DNA of 64,000 nucleotides from Melieria omissa (taxonomy: Eukaryota; Arthropoda; Insecta; Diptera; Ulidiidae), in contig OZ020267.1 of the NCBI GenBank assembly GCA_963971225.1, positions 2,108,001 to 2,172,000 on the forward strand. Reading direction: 5' to 3'. Position numbers and translations under genes: made by a program. Each line of letters starts with the position of its first letter. The first letter of the stretch is position 1. The notes beneath the pieces were generated by a model. The model was given only the letters and a program-made list of their open reading frames with translations, had not been told where the DNA came from and did no database searches. This document shows positions 46,656 to 59,802 of this stretch, in pieces.

Positions 46656-49600
46656 AATTTAAGAATTAATAAATTGTTTTGTTTCATGTTAAAACATCAT
46701 AATATGGCAACTTCTTCCACAAAGAGTTGATAAATCTATTGTACCGTTAGACTGGACTGACTTAAAACCATTATACTCTGAAAGAAGAAAACTTACAGCA
46801 AGAAAATATGAAGACCTTCAATGCTTAAAGACAACATTGCCAAAGGACCATCATCGATTTTATGAGGAATTACGTCACGAGTAATATTCTATTTTGATAT
46901 GTAATTTGTTTAAGCAGCAATGACGAAAGACTGCGTTGTTTACTTTTAAAATACTTGCTTTTTACTTTTCTGACTTTAATGTAACTGTTTACTACTTTAC
47001 TGTTTAAATATTTTTTCGCAGCATCGAAGTAAGACTGTACAAATTCCTTTCTTTTACAATAAAACTATTGCTACAAGTATTAAAAGCAACAAACTAGGTT
47101 GTGGTATTTGTATATAAACAAATTGTGTTTTGTGAAAAGGTGCTAAGTCCAGTGCACAATTTAAAAATAACTGAAGAAAATGTGTTAAGTCACAAAAGTA
47201 TATATAAATCGGAAGTGAAATTTTTTTTGTATTTCTTCATATTCTTTTCATTACTCTAAGGTATTGTTTAGTAACATTACATAAAAAAATAAAACAATTA
47301 ATTTTCACTTACATTTTTACACTGTTTTTTGTCTCTCCTGAAAAATTTGAAAAAGTGGACTTAGCACCTTTTCACCCTAAGCCGACGATATTCTCTGATT
47401 TGCTGAATTTTTGTTTTTTAAATGTAGCATAATTCGGACGGACTAAAATCTTTACACATTTTTCCTTAGTTCAGGAGTTTTCTTTGAATGAAAGCAAACA
47501 TTTTTAATTACAAAATCGAAACCACGCGTTTTTTGTGTTTTCTTGTAGCCAAGTTAAACCTTAAAATTTTTACAAAATCTCGATAGATGTTAAAGAGCTG
47601 TATGAACTTTTTAAAAATATGGACGTAGCTCAGCTAATCGACATTCAGCAACTGTTTTCCGTTTGGACGATGAAGCTTCAGCGTAAAAGATGTTCGACGC
47701 ATAGCTGAAGATCGATGGAGAAGAGGGAGATCATGTCTCCGGTGAAAGGTGCAAGGTGAACTCGAGATCATCTCTTAGTGCGACCTATTGGACGAAGCGA
47801 GCGTAAAGCAGAGGTCGAAGGAGAACACCCACGCATAGCCCAATAACAGGTTGAAACCAGACTTATTGAAACATTAACCGAACACAGCCGTTGAAAGTTA
47901 TGAGTTATGTTAGAAATTTTGCTGTCAGAGCTCCGAGTCTCTGTAATTAAAATATAAAAACTCCTACAGGTTTTAAATTGGTTGTTGAAGAGTTGAGTGG
48001 GCCATAGAAATTCTTGGATTGGAAATTTACAAGATCTGAAATTCTTTTAAATTAAAAAAAGAAACAGCTCCAGACAACTTCTGCTCTTCTTGTAACTCAG
48101 CCCACATTTTACTCCCCGCCTCCTCAAGTCTTCTACAACTTTCCATATTTAATTGTATTTTTATAGTGTTTCAGACAGTTGTGCGAATGTTCGCTGACAA
48201 CACAAAGCACGAATTTAAAGCTTCATTTGCACCGCAATCTGAAATCTTCGAATCCTTGCGCGTTCAATTTAATTGCCAAACACAAACACATCCAAATAAA
48301 ATGTCTCACTTTGCAACAGCTGATTGCGAGCTCGGGCGAAAATTCCACTTCCCACGCAAAAGAATTAAAAAGCAATTCGAAAAGGAATCGGGAGAAACAC
48401 ATTAAAATCAGCGCAAGCACAGCACTCACACCAACAAAGGCACTGCCGCGTGGTGGGCGGCCACGTAGCGCCGCTCAGCTCAGAATACAATTAACTGCAC
48501 AAGCTTAAAATAGGACGAGTCGGCGAGCAGCGGTGTGCGGGTGCGCGGCGGCAGTTGGAATCTAGAAAAGTTGCAGCGCGCAATTGTGCAGCGCGGCGTG
48601 CGGCGGCACTCGGGCGAGATTGCAGCGGCGACAGCGACAGCAAGCAGCACGAAATGCAATCAAGATAATGCGATTCGAAAGCAGGCGTGTGACGCGAGTG
48701 TGACGCCACGACTGTGTTTGTGCGAATTGAAATTGAAGTGAAGCCAACATTAGCGACGGAGATGGAAAAAACTTAATTAAAGAGGCGTAAATCAGAGGTG
48801 CGCGCGGGCGCGGTGGCAGCTGTCTGTGCGAAAATGTCGCAAAGTGTTTTCGGTTTTGGCGATTTTCGCCCCCGATTACAGCGATTTTAGCGCCAAGAAC
48901 AGCTCGCGGAACCACGCGGCGTATGAGCGATATTTGTTGGAGTTCAATCGTGGACTGGGCGCTGTGTTGCAAATGCCCCAACACGCACTTTGTTGATTCC
49001 GGCCAGTGCCTGGAGCTACTTTTCACTGCCGCTTCGTTTGGATTTTTCATTTTCATTCGTGTCCGCTTATCAGCGCGCGACCTCATTAGGCGCCACGACG
49101 GTCGACAGCGCGCTGCCATGTTGTCGTTTGCGTGTGTATTTTTAAATGTCATCTCTTGACATTATTCTTTCAAGTTTTGTACAAGTGTAAGCGTGGCTGT
49201 TGCTGTTGTTGTTTTTGTTGCTGGTGCGTTGCATGCGAAATGGCAGCCATTATTGTGCTGAATTGGCAACTCGAAAGAGAAGCGGGGTGTGCTGTCTCCA
49301 ACTCCGTTTGCTCCGCTGTCCGTGTAGCCGTTTGTCTTTTCATCTGCCGTTAACAAGCAGCAGCAACAACAACAACAACAATAAGAACAACACCAACAGC
49401 CGCACACAAGAAATATGAGCTTAAATTGCGTGCAATGAAAGGAAAATGTTCTGTGCATATTGTTGGCGCTGCTCTTGTCTGTTGACATTAATTTTGTTGT
49501 TGTTGTTGTTGGCATTTAATGCTAGTGACGCATTTGACATTGCGAATTATGTTTTGTCATCATTAAAGAAAATATAAAAATACCAGCGATTCCATATGCA

Positions 49601-50239
49601 GCAGCAGAAAAACATCAACTACAGCAACAACAAGTTTGTTTAAAGGCCACTTGTGGTTTATACATTTTATCATAACGTAGTGTTTTCGGGGCAGATGGTA
49701 GGGCGCAGCGACTTTAAGTGATTAAAGTGAAAGTTGAGGGAGTTGAAGAAACCTTCATTTGGTTTTTAAATACTAAAAATGTCAGAGCTGTGTGGAAAGC
49801 GTCAAGCGTAGAATACGAGGGAGGTTGCTGAAAGGTCTTTTTTCTAACACAGTGTAACAACATGATGTATCATTCGTACCTTAATGTCTTGGTCGCAAAT
49901 TCTACTTGTAGGCAATGAAAAGGAATAAAAAGAAAGACATTTTTTGTTCCGACTGATTTGGTTTTATCATTTCCATGAATGTTGTTGTTAAAAGTTGTAG
50001 CTTAATTGGTGAAAAGATGTGAAAATTCCCTGCCTATCTTCTCGTAATAAAGGATGGGAAACTGAAAAATAAGTTTTATGTTTTTGTTAAAAAATTTCAC
50101 GGTTTTGATATCATTATTCATTATCCTTTTGGACCCTTTGAAAGATAAAGGTTTTCTATTTCCATATGACGAGAGAAATTGTGTATCATTTAGAATAGAG
50201 AGAAGCTTATCCATTCCCTCAAGAACAAATATTTATACT
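46656..50239. other. Non-coding stretch
   Basis: AT-rich to about 48,150, then a GC-richer block at 48,400-49,150. That block could be a promoter or first exon but has no supportable frame; the 196-codon - strand frame at 48,562-49,152 has no motif. CAA/TTG runs lie at 49,196-49,215, 49,358-49,382 and 49,494-49,510. Confidence 0.45.
47590..47830 (+). pseudogene. Decayed 3' fragment of a LINE reverse transcriptase gene
   Basis: Starts with ELYELFKNMDVAQLIDIQQL, a close echo of the linker after the reverse transcriptase domain in many dipteran LINEs (ELYELY..D...RIKIQRLRWLGH). The rest is frameshifted, with a recognisable KRCSTHS or KMFDA-like piece and Arg/Gly-rich PP-type remnants. No intact frame remains. 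Confidence 0.4.
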
Positions 50240-50970
50240 CGTAAGTATCCATAAGGAGTGAGAGATCATAAACTCTTTAGGAGAGGGACTTATCATAAGA
50301 GAGAGAAGGGAGTCTTTTCCCAATTCTTTAGGAGAAACACATATCATAGAGACACACATATTTAGGAGAGCAAGAGAGATTTATCCATATTTTTAAGAAA
50401 AACGTGAGATTTATTCATAACCTTTAAAAGAAAAGGCTGTATTTGTATCGTTTACAAGAAAAAGACAATTATTCGTATCCTTTAAAAGGCAGAGACTTAC
50501 CAGTATCCTTTAAAGCAGACCGAAACTTATTCATATTTTTTAGGGGGAGAGACTTATCAGTATTTGTTAGAAGAGAGAGATTTATCCATATCTTTTAGAA
50601 GGAAAAGAGATTTATACGGTTTCCTTTAAAGATACAAATTTATTCGTATCCTTTAACAAAATAAACAGATTCGTATCCTTTAGAAAACAGAGACCCGTCA
50701 ACAGGCACCCATTTATATTCTTCAGGAAGTAGAAAGACTTATCTATTCTCTCTTCGCGTGAAACATTTTCATATACTTTAGGAAAGAGAGGCTCATCTGT
50801 AGTCTCTTGGAAAGAGAGACTTATTCGTACCCTTTGAGAAGGAAAAGCATTCGTATGTTTTCAAAGAGGGAAACTTATTCAAATTTTTAAGAAGAGAGCG
50901 ACCTACCCGCATAATTTTGGATAGAGAGACTTGTTAAAATTTTTTAGAACAGAATACATTTCACATAATT
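50240..50970. repeat. Highly diverged tandem array (27-40 bp units)
   Basis: Some twenty units built on a core like GAGAGACTTATTCGTATCCT followed by TTAGAAGA. Clear examples are at 50,471-50,520, 50,536-50,610, 50,640-50,700 and 50,810-50,850. Spacing varies from 27 to 40 bp and units differ by substitutions and small indels, so this is an old minisatellite. Confidence 0.65.
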
Positions 50971-52785
50971 TCTTGATTAACCAAACGTTTCAGCGTATTT
51001 TACTTCCTTGGATTAGCTTGAAGTGCCATCGCTTCTCGCCGTTTGTTTTAAATATTTTAATTCCACAACTGAAACATCATACTTGCTGCTCCTAATTATG
51101 TAACAAATCGAGTGTTTACAGCAAACTTAAACTGCTTACAGTTGCAAATTATCTGACAAGTGCCGCGCAATCGTAATCCCGGAAATAATCGAGCCTGATA
51201 ATCCGCATCGGCTGAACTTCGCCAACAGGATAATCCCCACTTGGCACAAACGTGAGCGCCCCACAATTATTTTGCCCACTCAAACGCGCGTTTTAAAAAA
51301 ACAAAAAATTAAATATTAAAATAAAAACCAAAAGAAGCATAAAAGAATTCACATTGCTGCATTTGCCGCTCGAAAAGCCTTAAGAGATTTCGCAGTCGCG
51401 TCGGAAAAGCGAAACGAAAACGAAAGCGGACGAAAGTAAGCGAAAAGGTGCCTGCAAAAACAATGCGACGGATTTCGCTGTCACTCAGCACGGCGACTGC
51501 GGCGCACATACGTTTTGCACGTCGCTTAGGAAACCTTTTGTCAATTTCGTATGCAAACAATGAAATGTCTGCAGAAAATTCGCAGTGAATTAATGTCAAT
51601 TCAGCGAATTGCATGCGGCGGGTGGCCTCTGGGCTGTGCGCCGCCGATGGGCGACAGGTGGTGTGCCGCGCTACGTGCCTCCGTGTGTGTGTGTGTGTAT
51701 GTGTGAATGCATACAGAATTGTTGCCGCGTACTAAATAACAACAAATAAGAACAACAGATGCGAACATGACAACACATGTCGGAGGTGTGGGCGCGGCGG
51801 CGGCGACGGCGGCGCAAGACAAAACCTGAACTGACAACCGTGTCGTTGACGTTAAAATAAGCGAGAAATGAGCCAACAACAAAAAGATAAACAAACGGAA
51901 AATAGAAAAGCAACAGCAGAGAGCCAACAGTGCACAGCAGAAAATGAAAGGAGTGAATGCGAGGCGGAGAATGTCGACGTTTATTGGCTTGAAAATGTGC
52001 ATTTGTGGGTGCTTACTTTAATTTGTGAGCATGTGTGTGTGTGTGTGTGTCAGTGTTGATGTGTTTTTATGTTAGGTGGCTCGGAGCAAATGTGCGGTTG
52101 GCTGCGCGTGTATTGCGACAGGAGCCGCCGGCACGTAACTAGAAGAGGCTCAAATTAATTTTGTTTATCGTCTGAAAAAAATACTGAACGTATTATTTAA
52201 GAGGCGCAGACGGATAAAGTGACCACGGTATAAGAATTATTTAAAAGAAAATCAAAAGAAAAATAATAGCTTAAAGAGGAAAACAAAAAAAACAAAATTG
52301 AAGAAGGAGCCAGTTGGATTTTGATTAAAAAGATTCAGGTCTTAGTGGGTTTTGAAAATTATACATTCGAGTCAGTACAACAACTTTCATTCATAGATTT
52401 TCGCCTGGTCGGTTTTCGCCCTATCTACGATATTTTTTTTTATTTTTATTTTTATTTATTTTTATTTTTAATTTTTTTTTATTTTATTTAATTTTTTTTT
52501 TATATTATTTTATTTTATTTTTTTTTATTATTTTTATTTTTATTTATTTTTATTATTTTATTTTATTTTATTGTTTATATTTTTTATATTTTAGACTTTA
52601 TTTTTTCTTTTTTATTTTTAATTTTTTTTCCTTCGTTTTTTAAATCGTTTGTCGAACTTCTATTCTGTCACCACTTCGTAGTTATTCACTGTTGAGTCAG
52701 CAATCAAGTATCTTCTGACATCAAAAATCTAAAGGAAAAATTAAATACCTCAAAAACAATAATTGAGCAACAATTAACTCTAATT
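50971..52785. other. Non-coding stretch with a T-rich tract
   Basis: A GC-richer part lies at 51,130-52,140 without a gene. A (TTTTA)n-like T-rich tract at about 52,430-52,640 is almost free of G and C. A short TG run lies at 52,032-52,050. Confidence 0.45.
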
Positions 52786-54679
52786 ACACTGAGCAACAGC
52801 CAAAATTTTTCCGAGTTCTAGTAAACCTTTCCTAAAGGATTTTTGGACGCTGATCACAACTGCGTACTTAGTTTTTTGATTGTTTGAGCGGTTTGTAAGT
52901 TATTGGTTTTTGCTAGGAGGTGTTTTCCAGGTTTTTTCATCTTTGAATTTTTATTGCATTTGTAATATGTTGAAAAACACGATAATTTTTTTATGACACA
53001 ATAACGAATCCTCAAGCTATAATTCTGACCATAGTCGATTTCGATTGGTCAAGGGTTAACATGGCTATGGCCCTTCAAAGTTCAATTTTCGCGAATTTTT
53101 TATAAAAATTCATTTAAAATCGGTGTTGCAATTTTCAACTAGGAGTTAGTGTGTAATGTATAGCGTAAGGTTGTAACTTAAACTTATAGAACAGATTTGT
53201 TTTATTGTATGTGGCAATCTCGGCCTATGCTCATTAGAGTGTAAATGCGACTTCATCTTCTGAACACGTGTTTGTATTGAAATCTCCTAATGCTTTTCGC
53301 GTCATTGATGAAAGTAGCTAAAGTATTTTCGCAAGCGTCAATGTTTGTCTTTTCAAGGGCATTAACAAAATTTGAATTGGTTCATTACTGTAGGAGCTAT
53401 TCTAAAAAGAGTTGCATCACACAAGTAAAAATCTCAGACACACACACTTAGCAAACTACTTGCTGTTTTTCTATATTTCACTGCGACATATTTTTAGGGC
53501 GCAAAAAAAATAAAAATCAAAGCTGAAAATTTTATGAATTAAGGGCATTTGATGAATGTGAGCATTTTCATACCGCTGCCTAAAATTGTGCTCCGATATT
53601 ATAGCTCAAAAGTAAATCCTTGCTTTTGTTGCTGAATTTATCAATGGAGAACTTACATATTTGTACACATACTCTATTACAAACATCGTATTTCAAAAAT
53701 TTCTTTTTTAATTGAAAGCCCCAACATTCTTCTTTCACTAACAGCCCTATTCTGGCAACCGAAACAATAGTCACCTCGGTAACAATTGAATACTTGGTAA
53801 CAATTGTCACTTTTTGGTATTCTGGAGCAAATTCAAAAGCTCAAAAGGTGACAATTGTTTCGAAATTTGTTACCTCCGTAGGAGCAGGTGACAAGCATAC
53901 AAAAATTATAAAATTCAAATTTCGTATTGAAATGCGCCTTGAGAAACTGAAAAAAAATGCTTCAGCTGCTCCTGCGTCGCGACGTGTCGTGCGCTTAAAC
54001 TTAGGAACTCTAGAAACTAAAAGAATATATACATACATTGTGAAGAAACTCCAAAAAAAAGACTTGCGTCGCCAGATTTTCTGCATTTGCCTTTTTTTGT
54101 TTGTTTATTTTTTTTACAGTTTGACAGAAAAAATACAAAAAACAGCTGTTTTGATAGAAAAAAAGCTTTCACCTCGAGTGGTGAATTGTTTGAACTTTCT
54201 TCTTGTCACCATTTTTCCAGAATACGAAAACAATCAAATTCAATTCAATTATTACGGGGGGTAACAATTGTTACGGTAGTGCCAGAATAGGGCTGTAAAT
54301 GACAATATATATTTTTTGTAAGAAAAATTCTTTTGTGTATTCGCAATCTTGCAAAGTAACTGAAAATTTGACTTTGCAAATGAATAACTTTTGCAAATTT
54401 GAACCGATTTTAATGTTTTAAATTTGAAATACATAGTTAGAGTATTGTTAATCTATGTTAAAAAAATGGCATTTTAGACTTCAGGTTTGTGGGAGCTGCA
54501 TACGTATAATGGTCAAAAAACATGGAAAACGCCCTCCAAGGAAAACCATCAATATTTCTTAAGCTGCTCAAACAATCAAAAAACTAAGTACGCAGTTGTG
54601 ACCAGCGTCCAAAAGTCCTTTAGAAAAGCATGGTTTGATTTCAGAAAAAAAAAATAATGTCGATTTTGTTGCTCTGTGT
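52786..54679. mobile_element. Foldback-type element with long (about 190-bp) inverted repeats
   Basis: The left arm starts ACACTGAGCAACA and contains GGACGCTGATCACAACTGCG followed by TACTTAGTTTTTTGATTG and TTTGAGC. The right arm has the complement (GCTCAAACAATCAAAAAACT, AAGTACGCAGTTGTGACCAG, CGTCC) and ends TGTTGCTCTGTGT at 54,679. Similarity extends on to an AGGTGTTTTCC / GGAAAACGCCCTCC block. The arms are diverged by substitutions and small gaps. The core holds a nested Harbinger-type MITE. No clean target duplication is readable because a mariner is inserted at the right edge. Confidence 0.65.
53742..54295. mobile_element. PIF/Harbinger-type MITE, 554 bp, nested
   Basis: The ends CAGCCCTATTCTGGCA and TGCCAGAATAGGGCTG are perfect inverted copies, with TAA duplicated at 53,739-53,741 and 54,296-54,298. 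Inside, CAATTG-centred motifs (GGTAACAATTG, GTGACAATTG) recur near both ends. The terminal CTATTCTGGCA is shared with the element at 36,066-36,680, differing only at two G/C positions near the tip. A 156-codon frame inside it is Lys/Phe-rich and not recognisable as protein. Confidence 0.8.
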
Positions 54680-54681
54680 TA

Positions 54682-55432
54682 TCAGGTGTACAACTTTGCT
54701 TCCGCCGTTTGTTTCCAAAATTAAAAGCTTTATTGCGAAAAAGTGCTTACAGATGTATTATTCAAAGTATTGTCCGTCGCTAGCGACAACTTTCTCCCAT
54801 CTTTCCGGCAATTTTCGGATCCCGGCTCGAAAAAAGGAGTCCTCTTTTGACGCTATCCATGAAGCAATCCATTTTTCCAATTCTTCGAAGGATTGAAAAT
54901 GTTGATCTGCCAGGCCGTGTGCCATCGAACGGAATAGGTGGAAGTCAGAAGGGGCGACATCTGGGGAATACGGCGGGTGGGGCAAGACTTCCCATTTCAG
55001 CGTTTCCAGGTACTTTTTGACCACTTTTGCGACGTGAGGCCGAGCATTGTCGTGTTGGAGGATGACTCACCATTTTCACTCACCACGAAATCACCATTTT
55101 TAAAACGTTGAAACCACTCCCGACACGTTCTTTCACTCAGAGCAGCATCACCGTAAGTTTCTGAGAGCATTCGATGCGCTTCAGCTGCATTTTTTTTCGA
55201 ATTGTAACAGAAAAGTAAAACTTCCCGCAAATGGCGAGAATTGGGCACATAAACGGACATTTTCGAGCGTGAATAATACGAAAACAAGAACAACTGTCAC
55301 TGAAACGGCGATGACAATTCGTTAGGCACTGTCCACACTCACTTTAAAGGCATTACCATCTATGTATTTCAACCAGCCTCAGCCGGTACAGCCACCTATC
55401 AGAAAACGGCAGAAGCAAAGTTGTACACCTGA
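54682..55432 (-). mobile_element. Internally deleted Mos1-like mariner, copy 2 (751 bp)
   Basis: Same family, same length and same deletion as the copy at 38,579-39,329, in opposite orientation. TIRs are TCAGGTGTACAACTTTGCTT and its complement; TA is duplicated at 54,680-54,681 and 55,433-55,434. The transposase start codon is at 55,260 on the - strand and the stop at 54,758. The N-terminal part and the ...YSPDVAPSD...DGQYFE end are nearly identical to copy 1. A 21-bp window just before the deletion junction differs at more than half its positions (GDFVVSENGE instead of GDFDVDDMTK). It is inserted exactly at the right end of the foldback element. Confidence 0.92.
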
Positions 55433-55434
55433 TA

Positions 55435-58400
55435 ATATCCAGGAAACTAGTAAATATCAGCTTTATTCTGCCTTCGAAAATGAATACTAATCGATACCCA
55501 TCGAAATAGTCAGAATCGAAAACATAGAAAATTATTAACTGTGGATATCTATAAATTAACCAACCAACAATGTCAATAAAACTAATATTTAGTCATCGCA
55601 TACAATTCGCAATCGATACCTTCTTTCTACTCATTCATATGTTTTTGTATCATCACCTTTCGCCAACATTTCGGTTTATCCATTTGTCTCTCCATTCATC
55701 CGTTCGCCTCACCGCTGACCCCATTTTTATGCCAAATAAACCATTCAAAGTATTCAAATGCCGAAAGCCATTTCGAAAACACCCCACACACACAATCCTT
55801 AACGAGTCCTTTAAATTCGTTTCGCTCATATTCGTAAACATTAGTTTATGTATGTCGGCACACGCTGGCCCGCTGCCACTAAGCCGCACAGCAAATTGAC
55901 ACGCAGCGCTTCGGTGTCGCTCATACGCCCCGGGTGCCACAACACGGCGAACCCGAACCCGAACACGCCCAGCGCATCACCGCAAATCACTTATCGATGC
56001 GTGGCAAATCCTTAAAGCCAATTTCCGCTCATTTGCGGCGAGTGTTTGCGTTTGTGTGTGTGTGTGTGTGTGCGAAACGTGTGCGTCGATGGGTTAAAGC
56101 ATATTTTGATTTCGCATCAAATCATTTGTCCACCACAAAAAGTAACAAAAACCGATAGCGACGCAGCGTCGGAGGGCAGCTTACGCTCCCGCTGCCAATA
56201 ACAAATTATGGCATTGATCTTTGTTGCTGCCGCGCGAACGTCTTTCGCTCGTTTGGTCGTTTTTGCTATCATGTGCAAAAATTTATATTCCATGGCGATA
56301 CGCAAAAGCTGGCGGCGCTGGTGGCCCTTGGTTGGTGGTCAGTGCGTCGTTGCCGAAAACTTTGGCTGCTGCGGTTGATTTTTGCTTCAGCTTCAGCTGC
56401 TGCTGTTAGTTGTTGTTGTTGTTTTTGTGTTGATGTTGCATTTTGATATCATTCCACCCGCAGCGTGTACGTAACGAAGCGTTGCTCGCTTCCATAAGCT
56501 ACAATTTAACACAACTGCTGCGGCCGGCTGCCGCTCCGCGCTCCCCGCAGCGCCAACGCTTTGCCAAATGAAATCAATTTACAAGTCACGTTGTCGCCGG
56601 ACAATAAATACATCAGAGTCTATTTAATAAAATCATGATGTGCACTTTGGGAAACGGAGCCATAGCCGGAGCCGGAGCAGCGACCACTTACGTCACACCA
56701 CGCCACCGACAGCAGTTTCGCCATGCTGCGGCGCGTACGTACTGTATGCATATATGTATGCGTGTGTGTGTGTGTGTGTGTGTATGTCGGTTCGATATTA
56801 TAAATAAATGCCACTCATTGAGATTCCTTTCGCTTGCTTACATATGGGATATCAATTGCGCGATATCGGGCTAAATAAATAAAAAATATCGCACAGCAAC
56901 AGCAACAGCAACACCAACACACACACACGCACAGCATAAATGCCAGCGCGCCGGAATCACGCTCATCAACGGCAGCGGCCGCAGCAGCATCAACAATATC
57001 GACATCGACATTGGCGTTCAGAACGGCTGCGTGGTCAGGAGCAGCAACGGTGACGGCCGCTTCAGCCGCTGACCAGCAGCCGCGAACAGCAACAACACCT
57101 CGGGCTACTGCATTGTTAGCGTATTTTGGTTTTCTGCTGCTGCTCTTTCGCTTGTTTCTGCTGTTTTTCGCATTTGCTTTTGGTTGCGTACATTTTGGAG
57201 TTTCGACTTGGCAAATTGTGTGCGTGCGTATGTGTGAGTGCGAGTCGGTGCGGTCGTTTGCCAGAAATTGGCCAACAGCAGCTTCGGAATAATAATGCAA
57301 AACACTTTTACTGGCGTAGGGCAGCGAAGATTTGCACCAAGAAATGCTTAAACTACAAAAATATAACAAAAAATTTAACAAAATTTCAGACATAAAAAGT
57401 AGCAGAATGAAAGTCATAAAATAGTCTAAAGGGTTATGAATGCTCAAATATTTAATCGAATAAATTTTTTCTTCAACTGTTTGACAAAGATTAGGGCAAA
57501 TGAAATATTCATTGTCTTATCATTTAACTTTCATGGGTAAATTTGTTTAAATAAAATTTACATGGGACATTTGTTTAACTTTATCTTAAAATAATTCGAA
57601 AAACCTGAACTATCTTGCGGCCTTCAGCCAGGCGGGCCTTGTCATGAAGTTTCCTACAGACTCTAGCAATCCTTCTGCAATGCAAAAAGATCGAGCTTGT
57701 TTGTCGTAACTTGGGTTAATTTCTCGTATCTCCTAAAACATTCCATTCATCGATCCGTGGATACATTACGATATTTGAATGTCTTCTACATATAGTTGAA
57801 CATTACATCTTCCGACTCTATAAGCGACGTTTTCATGTTCTCAAAAGAGTTCACATCCCTCACACACTCCAGAAATTCTTACAAACTGGAAGTGCGAAAA
57901 AGGTGTTCGGACAGAATGTCACAAGAACGGAATCAAGTTTGTTGTAAACTTTAATAAAATACTTTTGTATAAATATCTGCCCCAACAATCCGTTGATAAG
58001 ACTATCAGCTATGTTCCCTTAACCTTTTCGACCCCAAAGTTGCCTGAGAGCAACTTCACCTATTTGTCATCTTATAGCAAAAGCTACAATTTATTTATAG
58101 GTTTAATTGAATTAGGCACCAACAAATTAATATTTTTAGAAGTGAATTCAAAGCAAATTACAACAATTTTACTGTTATCCCCAAAATTATTTTCAATCAT
58201 TTGCAGCGATATCAGGGAAAGTTTGTGTTCTAATTGAAGTCTACGAATTGGGTGCGTTTGATCAAAACCCTGTTTCGCCAATAATGGTTAAATAAAATCA
58301 AAAAGTCATAATTTTGTATTTTTTCATAAATATTAAATCATTTATTTGTAATTAAAAAATATTTATAAAAAATGTTTATAACCAGTTTTATGCTAAAACT

Positions 58401-59802
58401 GTTAAAAAAAATCACTTTTCGGTTACTCAATACTTATTTTACTGCCAAATGGTCAGGAAATCAATCTTTATGAAGCAGCTCAAGTCAGTGTCTTAGGATA
58501 ATGTTTAATATGTTGGCATATGTTTCGTCATTTCTATCTGAATGCCATTGAATGGGATCCACACTCTCACAAGCGGACCACATGTGTCTGTGTCGTGCTC
58601 GAATGCGGGGCGATATCGTCAAATGGTCAGCGGCCTAAGCGGATTTTCGAAATTATTGTATGATTGTTTTCCGAGGCAATATGCCACGCTCGGCTACTTG
58701 CAATGCGCCCCGACAGCGACAGCGATAAGCGGCGGTGACGGTAATCGCGTCGATAATACGCCGAACGCGTTATCGCCCGCACTAACGACGCCAATCACGG
58801 CCGATGCGTGGATAATGAGCACAACGATGTCCTTCGCCTTCGCCTTGTCTTTGATACCTATTATGATATGTGTGCGTCGCATCCGAGCGAACGTCCGCCA
58901 ATGCATGGAAATGTCTGTCGAAGTGCCCGTCGACATTGACGAGTCGTGTGCTTTTCTCTCTGCTTTCTTTTCTTCCTGTGCGACTTTGAGCTGTGTCTGC
59001 TTTGAGCTTTGGTCCTCGAGCTGCTGGTTGTGTGGGCACGTAATGCGATTCCTTTAAATGGGCCCAATTGTGTGAGGAGAGACGCCTTGTCTCTGGTCGT
59101 TTTGATTGGTTTTTCGCTTTTCGTCGATTTGCTTGTTTGTCTGTTTGTCAGTTTGTTTGTTTCGTTTCGTTTCATTTCATTTCGCCTGCGTCATTGCGGT
59201 CTGTCGGTCCATTCATTTGCGGGCGGCCACTGTTTCATTTGCGTAATCGGTGCGAGTCGAGTGGAACTTGTGCTCAATAAGCGGAATGTTATCTGCTTTT
59301 ATTGGCATTATGAATATTAGCTTCGCGCTCTGCTTTTCGCTTCTTGTTGTTGTTGACAGGATTTGGTTGGGGCCGCTTCGTATTTTTCTGTGTTTGTTTT
59401 CGTCGTATTAGCGGCGGCGCACACATTCGGACATATTTAGTTGGCATTAATGAAATTATTAATTATGAGTTTGTGCGCGGGTGCGGGTGACGATGATGAA
59501 AGCGATGAATGCGAGTGTCGGCAACTCGGGGATTTGGTTAGTTTTTCCCACTCATTGATTAAATGAAGATTAATTGTGGGGACTTGACGGTATTTGAGGG
59601 TAAACAAATTGGAATAGCATTGGCCGCTAAAACAGCCAACAGCCCGTCAGACAAATTTAAGTGCGCGATGCGTATTAATGATTTAATGAGTTGGTCTCTT
59701 AGTTTATTCTTGAAATAATAAAAATATAAATGCATTTTAGTGATGTTTGCAGAAGCTGCAAGGATGTGAAAGAGGTAGGAATGATACAACTTTTCCCAGG
59801 CC
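55435..59802. other. Long non-coding stretch
   Basis: No gene is supported. TG runs lie at 56,053-56,073 and 56,762-56,783. GC-richer blocks at 55,840-57,290 and 58,540-59,340 contain frames of 171 and 210 codons. The 210-codon frame is dominated by Ala, Cys and Val runs from simple repeats. The 171-codon frame (58,542-59,057) has no motif I recognise. 57,420-58,500 is AT-rich and featureless. Confidence 0.4.

Noticed and set aside
48562..49152. 196-codon open frame on the - strand
   Set aside because: Same reasoning: GC-rich, no motif, no splice context.
53794..54264. 156-codon open frame on the + strand
   Set aside because: Lies wholly inside a MITE and is Lys/Phe-rich from A/T runs.
56815..57447. 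210-codon open frame on the - strand
   Set aside because: Dominated by Ala, Val and Cys runs generated by GCN, CA and GTT repeats, with no domain.
58542..59057. 171-codon open frame on the + strand
   Set aside because: No recognised domain. Overlapping open frames on the other strand suggest compositional bias.
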